NCBI GenBank assembly: GCA_030152265.1
Contig: JASLHQ010000247.1
Location: 1-8,319 of the forward strand
Source of the DNA: Savagea sp.
GTDB taxonomy: Bacteria; Bacillota; Bacilli; Bacillales_A; Planococcaceae
Length of the DNA: 8,319 nt
Direction of reading: 5' to 3'
A program made the translations under genes and the position numbers. Shown piece by piece: positions 5,563 through 8,319 of this stretch. The notes below the pieces were generated by a model. That model saw only the letters and a program-made list of their open reading frames with translations, did no database searches and had not been told where the DNA came from. Numbering within the stretch: the stretch's first letter is position 1; every line of letters starts with the position of its first letter.

Positions 5563-5826
5563 TTAAATGATGACCGCTTTTTCTACGATATCTACGAGGC
5601 GGAAACGTTTTGTCGCTGAAAGTGGACGAGTTTCCATGATGCGAACGATGTCGCCTTCTTTTGCCGCGTTGAGTTCATCGTGGGCCTTGTACTTCTTAGA
5701 ATACTTTACACGTTTTCCGTAGAGTCCGTGTTTCTTTTGTGTTTCTACAATCACAGTAATTGTCTTATCCATTTTGTCAGATACGACACGGCCTGTGTAA
5801 ACTTTGCGCTGGTTACGCTCAGTCAT
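5563..5826 (-). CDS. rpsQ: Small ribosomal subunit protein uS17 (S17)
   Basis: S17 is a primary 16S rRNA-binding protein with an OB fold in the 5' domain of the 30S body. The chosen start gives 87 residues (MTERNQRKVYTGRVVSDKMDKT...), the family length in Bacillales. It has the signature GDIVRIMETRPLS at residues 58-70 and the typical end V-V/K-A-V-I-I. An in-frame ATG six codons upstream (5844) overlaps the rpmC stop as TGATG, but it has no SD of its own. The strong AAGGAGG lies downstream of that codon and at ideal distance from the ATG at 5826, so the shorter form is preferred. A 41-base gap separates the stop from rplN. Confidence 0.97.
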   Translation of the reverse strand: MTERNQRKVYTGRVVSDKMDKTITVIVETQKKHGLYGKRVKYSKKYKAHDELNAAKEGDIVRIMETRPLSATKRFRLVDIVEKAVII

Positions 5827-5834
5827 GGCTGCAA

Positions 5835-5841
5835 CCTCCTT
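5835..5841 (-). promoter_or_regulatory. rpsQ ribosome binding site that fixes the start codon
   Basis: AAGGAGG sits eight bases before the ATG at 5826. Since it lies inside the coding sequence of the longer reading frame starting at 5844, it is the main argument for the 87-residue S17. Confidence 0.85.
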
Positions 5842-5843
5842 CA

Positions 5844-6044
5844 TCAGTTATTTGCACTGATTTCTCTTTGACGTATTACAGTTTTCATGCGCGCGATCGA
5901 TTTGCGTACTTGCTTGATGCGTGCAGTGTTTTCTAATTGTCCTGTCGCTAATTGGAAGCGAAGGTTAAAAAGCTCTTCTTTCAGTGATTTTACGTTTTGC
6001 TCGATTTCTGCAGTTGTTAAGTCACGGATTTCACTAGCTTTCAT
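5844..6044 (-). CDS. rpmC: Large ribosomal subunit protein uL29 (L29)
   Basis: L29 is a small two-helix protein at the exit of the nascent peptide tunnel. With L23 it forms part of the docking area for trigger factor, SRP and SecY. The start chosen gives 66 residues (MKASEIRDLTTAEIE...), matching the family length and the conserved N-terminus MKAxEIRDL. The frame is also open upstream through GTG and TTG codons to 6059, which would add five residues (V-V-S-L after the initiator); family conservation argues against that. The protein is highly charged and helical, with the typical LKEELFNLRFQ and TGQLENTARI segments. Its start overlaps the end of rplP by 11 bases. Its stop is TGA, the only TGA stop in the window, and rpsQ starts 17 bases later. 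Confidence 0.96.
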   Translation of the reverse strand: MKASEIRDLTTAEIEQNVKSLKEELFNLRFQLATGQLENTARIKQVRKSIARMKTVIRQREISANN

Positions 6045-6468
6045 TAGACTCACCACCAATTTCTTCTCGTTTTACGAACTTGCTCTTGATTGGCAATTTG
6101 TGAGATGCGAGGCGTAAAGCTTCACGAGCTGTCTCTTCAGGAACACCTGCGATTTCGAACATCACACGTCCTGGTTTAACGACTGCTACCCATCCTTCAA
6201 CTGCACCTTTACCTGATCCCATACGGACTTCAAGAGGCTTTTTAGTATATGGTTTATGTGGGAAAATGTTGATCCACACTTTACCACCACGCTTCATATA
6301 ACGTGTCATTGCAATACGTGCCGATTCAATTTGACGGCTCGTAATCCAAGCTGGTTCTAATGCTTGAAGACCATATTCACCGAATTCAACAGTAGCGCCG
6401 CCTTTTGTTTTACCGCGCATTTTACCACGGAAAACACGACGATATTTAACGCGTTTTGGCATTAACAT
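6034..6468 (-). CDS. rplP: Large ribosomal subunit protein uL16 (L16)
   Basis: L16 binds the 50S subunit near the A site, helps position aminoacyl-tRNA and is a late, essential assembly protein. The product is 144 residues, the standard length. It begins MLMPKRVKYRR and carries the L16 signature RMGSGKG at residues 82-88 and the conserved KPGRVMFEI at 98-106. The start is supported by an AAGGAGG SD eight bases upstream, inside rpsC. A second in-frame ATG at codon 3 is less likely, because L16 proteins conserve the leading M-L-x-P-K-R. The stop is TAG, unlike the TAA of nearly all neighbours, and it lies inside the rpmC coding region in another frame, giving an 11-base overlap with rpmC. Confidence 0.98.
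   Translation of the reverse strand: MLMPKRVKYRRVFRGKMRGKTKGGATVEFGEYGLQALEPAWITSRQIESARIAMTRYMKRGGKVWINIFPHKPYTKKPLEVRMGSGKGAVEGWVAVVKPGRVMFEIAGVPEETAREALRLASHKLPIKSKFVKREEIGGESNES
6049..6057 (-). promoter_or_regulatory. rpmC ribosome binding site, degenerate, inside rplP
   Basis: The transcript reads GGTGGTGAG four bases before the rpmC ATG. It is a weaker match to the anti-SD than the AGGAGG seen before the other genes. It lies within rplP coding sequence, so rpmC translation probably depends in part on ribosomes arriving from rplP. This is inference. Confidence 0.5.
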
Positions 6469-6469
6469 A

Positions 6470-7126
6470 TTATTTGCCTCCTTCCTCAGAGTTCTTCTTC
6501 ACTGGAAGGACTTCTCCACGGTAGATCCATACTTTAACGCCGAGCTTACCGTAAGTTGTGTCAGCTTCAGCATGTGCGTAATCGATGTCAGCACGTAAAG
6601 TATGAAGTGGAACAGTTCCTTCGCTGTATGATTCTGCACGTGCGATATCAGCACCGCCAAGACGTCCAGAAACTTGTGTTTTAATACCGAGTGCTCCAGC
6701 ACGCATAGTGCGTTGGATTGCTTGTTTCTGTGCACGACGGAATGATACACGATTTTCTAATTGACGTGCGATTGATTCAGCTACTAATTTCGCATCCATA
6801 TCAGCACGTTTTACTTCGATAATGTTGATGTGTACACGTTTGCCAGTAAGTTCGTTCAAGTTTTTGCGCAATGCTTCAACTTCTGAACCGCCTTTACCGA
6901 TCACCATACCTGGTTTCGCAGTGTGTACTGTAATGTTAATACGTTTTGCAGCACGTTCGATTTCAACTTTTGAAAGTGAAGCATCTGCAAGACGTGTTTC
7001 GATGTATTCACGGATTTTTAAGTCTTCGTGTAAAAGTGTTGCATAGTCTTTTTCAGCGTACCATTTTGACTCCCAGTCACGAATGATACCAACTCGCAAT
7101 CCGTTTGGATTAATTTTCTGACCCAC
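6470..7126 (-). CDS. rpsC: Small ribosomal subunit protein uS3 (S3), GTG start
   Basis: S3 is at the mRNA entry channel of the 30S subunit and, with S4 and S5, contributes to mRNA unwinding. The product is 218 residues, normal for Bacillales. It begins MGQKINPNGLRVG with a GTG initiator. An N-terminal type II KH RNA-binding domain spans about residues 40-108, with its GxxG loop as GKGG at 77-80. The C-terminal domain includes the family signature region around GALGIKTQVSGRLGGADIAR, and the tail ends EEGGK. The GTG is three bases after the rplV stop, and its SD lies within rplV. The TAA stop is separated by one base from the rplP start, so the gene is tightly coupled on both sides. Internal minus-strand reading frames over 6499-6750 are shadows. 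Confidence 0.98.
   Translation of the reverse strand: MGQKINPNGLRVGIIRDWESKWYAEKDYATLLHEDLKIREYIETRLADASLSKVEIERAAKRINITVHTAKPGMVIGKGGSEVEALRKNLNELTGKRVHINIIEVKRADMDAKLVAESIARQLENRVSFRRAQKQAIQRTMRAGALGIKTQVSGRLGGADIARAESYSEGTVPLHTLRADIDYAHAEADTTYGKLGVKVWIYRGEVLPVKKNSEEGGK
6477..6483 (-). promoter_or_regulatory. rplP ribosome binding site inside the end of rpsC
   Basis: AAGGAGG in the transcript lies eight bases before the rplP ATG and within the last codons of rpsC. With only one base between the rpsC stop and the rplP start, this site will be occupied by ribosomes terminating on rpsC, which suggests coupled translation. Confidence 0.8.
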
Positions 7127-7129
7127 GAA

Positions 7130-7474
7130 TTACCCCTCCTTTTTCTCAGATACCACTAAAGTGATGTGGCTCGTACGTTTATTAATACCGCTCGCACGAC
7201 CTTGTGCGCGTGGACGGAAACGCTTCATAGTTGGACCTTCATCAACGAATACTTCGCTAACGAATAAGTCTTCAGCGTTCATTTCATAGTTATGTTCAGC
7301 GTTTGCAATCGCTGATTTTAATAATTTTTCTACAACTGGTGATGCCGCGCGTGGCGTCAATTGTAAAATTGCAATAGCTTCTCCGACTTTTTTACCTCGG
7401 ATAAGATCGACTACAAGGCGAACTTTACGAGGAGCGATTCGGACTGTTTGTGCAGTAGCTTTTGCTTGTTGCAT
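7130..7474 (-). CDS. rplV: Large ribosomal subunit protein uL22 (L22)
   Basis: L22 contacts all domains of 23S rRNA, and its long beta-hairpin lines the nascent peptide exit tunnel, where macrolide resistance mutations are known. The product is 114 residues, the usual size in Bacillales. The globular part spans about residues 1-80, and the hairpin arm lies around 82-105 (MKRFRPRAQGRAS, then INKRTSH). Residue 96 at the hairpin tip is Gly, where the B. subtilis sequence as I recall it has Gln; this is ordinary variation. The ATG has an AGGAGG SD eight bases upstream. The last sense codons, K-K-E-G, read AAA AAG GAG GGG and double as the SD for rpsC, which begins only three bases after the TAA stop. 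Confidence 0.98.
   Translation of the reverse strand: MQQAKATAQTVRIAPRKVRLVVDLIRGKKVGEAIAILQLTPRAASPVVEKLLKSAIANAEHNYEMNAEDLFVSEVFVDEGPTMKRFRPRAQGRASGINKRTSHITLVVSEKKEG
7133..7142 (-). promoter_or_regulatory. rpsC ribosome binding site embedded in the end of rplV
   Basis: The transcript reads AAAGGAGGGG here. This is a strong SD that also encodes the last residues of L22. It lies six bases before the GTG start of rpsC and decides that start, because no ATG is available nearby. Ribosomes finishing rplV will physically cover this site. Confidence 0.85.
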
Positions 7475-7493
7475 CAGGATGACCTCCTCTCAA

Positions 7494-7769
7494 TTAGCGT
7501 GTTTTCTTATCATCGGCACCATGGCCTTTGAATGTGCGTGTTGGTACGAACTCACCAAGTTTGTGTCCTACCATATCTTCAGTGATGTACACCGGAACGT
7601 GTTTGCGTCCGTCATAGACAGCGATTGTTTGCTCGATGAACACTGGGAAGATTGTTGAACGACGTGACCAAGTTTTGATCACTTGTTTCTTTTGTGAGTC
7701 TGCTTGTGCTTCGACCTTTTTCATGAGATGTTCATCAACGAAAGGTCCTTTTTTCAAACTGCGGCCCAT
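7494..7769 (-). CDS. rpsS: Small ribosomal subunit protein uS19 (S19)
   Basis: S19 sits in the head of the 30S subunit near the A site, where it pairs with S13 and contacts bridges to the 50S subunit. The product is 91 residues, normal for the family. It opens with MGRSLKKGPF and carries the family signature at residues 69-84 (H-K-L-G-E-F-V-P-T-R-T-F-K-G-H-G), followed by a short basic tail KKTR. The ATG is preceded by GGAGGGAGG at 7777-7785, seven bases upstream, which supports this start. The leader between rplB and this gene is the longest gap in the window, at 60 bases, and holds a stem-loop. The rplV start follows 19 bases after the TAA stop. Nothing in the protein is unusual. Confidence 0.98.
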   Translation of the reverse strand: MGRSLKKGPFVDEHLMKKVEAQADSQKKQVIKTWSRRSTIFPVFIEQTIAVYDGRKHVPVYITEDMVGHKLGEFVPTRTFKGHGADDKKTR

Positions 7770-7791
7770 TCTGAAACCTCCCTCCGTGATA

Positions 7792-7822
7792 GCATTACGG
7801 TTCGATCATTGAACCGCATTGC
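7792..7822 (-). promoter_or_regulatory. Stem-loop in the rplB-rpsS intergenic gap
   Basis: In the transcript the arm GCAATGCGGTTC (7822 to 7811) can pair with GAACCGTAATGC (7803 to 7792) around a seven-base loop AATGATC. Of twelve positions, ten are Watson-Crick pairs, one is a G-U wobble and one is an A-A mismatch; the inner six pairs are perfect. It starts 7 bases after the rplB stop codon and ends just before the rpsS SD. No U-run follows, so it is not an intrinsic terminator. Its function is unknown. A boundary for RNA processing, a stabilising hairpin or a protein-binding site are all possible. The structure is seen; any role is inference. Confidence 0.55.
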
Positions 7823-7829
7823 AATCACA

Positions 7830-8319
7830 TTATTTTTTACGACGACGAACGATAAATTTGTTCGATTTGTTTGAACGTTTACGAGTTTTGTAACCAAGAG
7901 TTGGTTTACCCCATGGAGTTAATGGAGATGGCATACCGATTGGAGTACGTCCTTCACCACCACCGTGTGGGTGATCGTTCGGGTTCATTACAGATCCACG
8001 TACTGCTGGGCGCTTGCCTAACCAACGTGAACGACCTGCTTTACCGATGTTAATTAATTCGTGTTGCTCGTTACCAACTTGTCCGATTGTAGCGCGGCAA
8101 GTAGAGAGGATCATGCGAACTTCTCCTGATTGTAAGCGAACGATAGAGTATTTCTCTTCACGACCTAATAATTGTGCGCTCGTACCAGCTGAACGGACGA
8201 GTTGTCCACCTTTACCAGGTTTTAATTCGATGTTATGGATTGTAGAACCCATTGGAATGTTTTCAAGTGGTAATGTGTTACCGACACGAATGTCAGCTTC
8301 TGGTCCACTCATAACCTCC
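7830..8319 (-). CDS. rplB: Large ribosomal subunit protein uL2 (L2), C-terminal part, 5' end cut by the window
   Basis: L2 binds 23S rRNA at the subunit interface and is needed for subunit association and peptidyl transferase assembly. The visible part is 162 residues ending in a very basic tail (IVRRRKK) and a TAA stop; the family is usually about 276 residues, so roughly 115 N-terminal residues lie beyond the window. The C-terminal domain is intact. It contains the HPHGGGEG loop, whose histidine is the conserved residue placed near the peptidyl transferase centre, and the GQVGNEQH and KAGRSRW motifs. An ATG at 8312 preceded by GGAGGTT looks like a start, but the frame stays open to the window edge and reads E-V-M-S-G-P-E-A-D, matching an internal stretch of L2. 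That ATG is therefore internal. A 60-base gap containing a stem-loop separates this gene from rpsS. Identification is certain. Confidence 0.98.
   Translation of the reverse strand, partial: EVMSGPEADIRVGNTLPLENIPMGSTIHNIELKPGKGGQLVRSAGTSAQLLGREEKYSIVRLQSGEVRMILSTCRATIGQVGNEQHELINIGKAGRSRWLGKRPAVRGSVMNPNDHPHGGGEGRTPIGMPSPLTPWGKPTLGYKTRKRSNKSNKFIVRRRKK

Noticed and set aside
6499..6750. Second minus-strand reading frame within rpsC
   Set aside because: It lies in another frame of a conserved S3, with no SD and a composition typical of a shifted frame.
8310..8319. GGAGGTTATG at the window edge, looking like an SD and start for a 160-residue protein
   Set aside because: The spacing is only two bases, the frame stays open upstream, and E-V-M-S-G-P-E-A-D is an internal segment of L2.
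1..8319. Accessory or novel system such as a phage, defence, toxin-antitoxin or mobile island
   Set aside because: Gene order and products match the conserved S10-spc operon throughout, with no insertion, repeat, composition break or unknown reading frame of note.

Overview
This window is a stretch of the conserved S10-spc ribosomal protein operon. Every gene is on the minus strand, so transcription runs from high to low coordinates. In transcript order the genes are rplB (3' part only), rpsS, rplV, rpsC, rplP, rpmC, rpsQ, rplN, rplX, rplE, rpsN, rpsH, rplF, rplR, rpsE, rpmD, rplO, secY and adk (5' part only). I infer a low-G+C Gram-positive bacterium of the order Bacillales. The reasons are the strong AGGAGG-type ribosome binding sites before almost every gene, moderate-to-low G+C, a short zinc-ribbon S14 in the spc position, secY followed directly by adk, and product lengths and sequences close to those I recall for Bacillus subtilis. 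An Exiguobacterium-like or Planococcaceae-like host is possible, but I cannot settle the genus by eye.

Layout: 8319-6034 is the distal S10 part (L2, S19, L22, S3, L16). 6044-5563 holds L29 and S17. 5521-1445 is the spc part (L14, L24, L5, S14, S8, L6, L18, S5, L30, L15). 1445-153 is the SecY translocon subunit, and 102-1 is the start of adenylate kinase. Gaps run from an 11-base overlap to 60 bases, so no stretch is without a gene for long. I see no promoter, intrinsic terminator, tRNA, mobile element, CRISPR array or laterally acquired gene. The operon clearly enters from beyond 8319 and continues beyond 1.

How it works together: one mRNA supplies large- and small-subunit proteins in similar amounts, together with the membrane channel that translating ribosomes dock on and an enzyme of adenine nucleotide balance. 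Start and stop codons are tightly packed. In the rplV-rpsC-rplP-rpmC block and at rplO-secY the Shine-Dalgarno (SD) sequence lies inside the upstream gene, which favours translational coupling.

Hunt result: I found no undescribed gene system; the proteins are ordinary and complete. The parts worth a second look are RNA-level. They are a stem-loop in the widest gap (rplB-rpsS), a helix pairing the rpsN stop codon region with the rpsH SD, a helix pairing the secY stop region with the adk start codon, alternative helices at the rplX-rplE junction (the region where the E. coli spc mRNA is controlled by S8), and small hairpins over other start sites. All were found by eye and none has been tested by folding or covariation.
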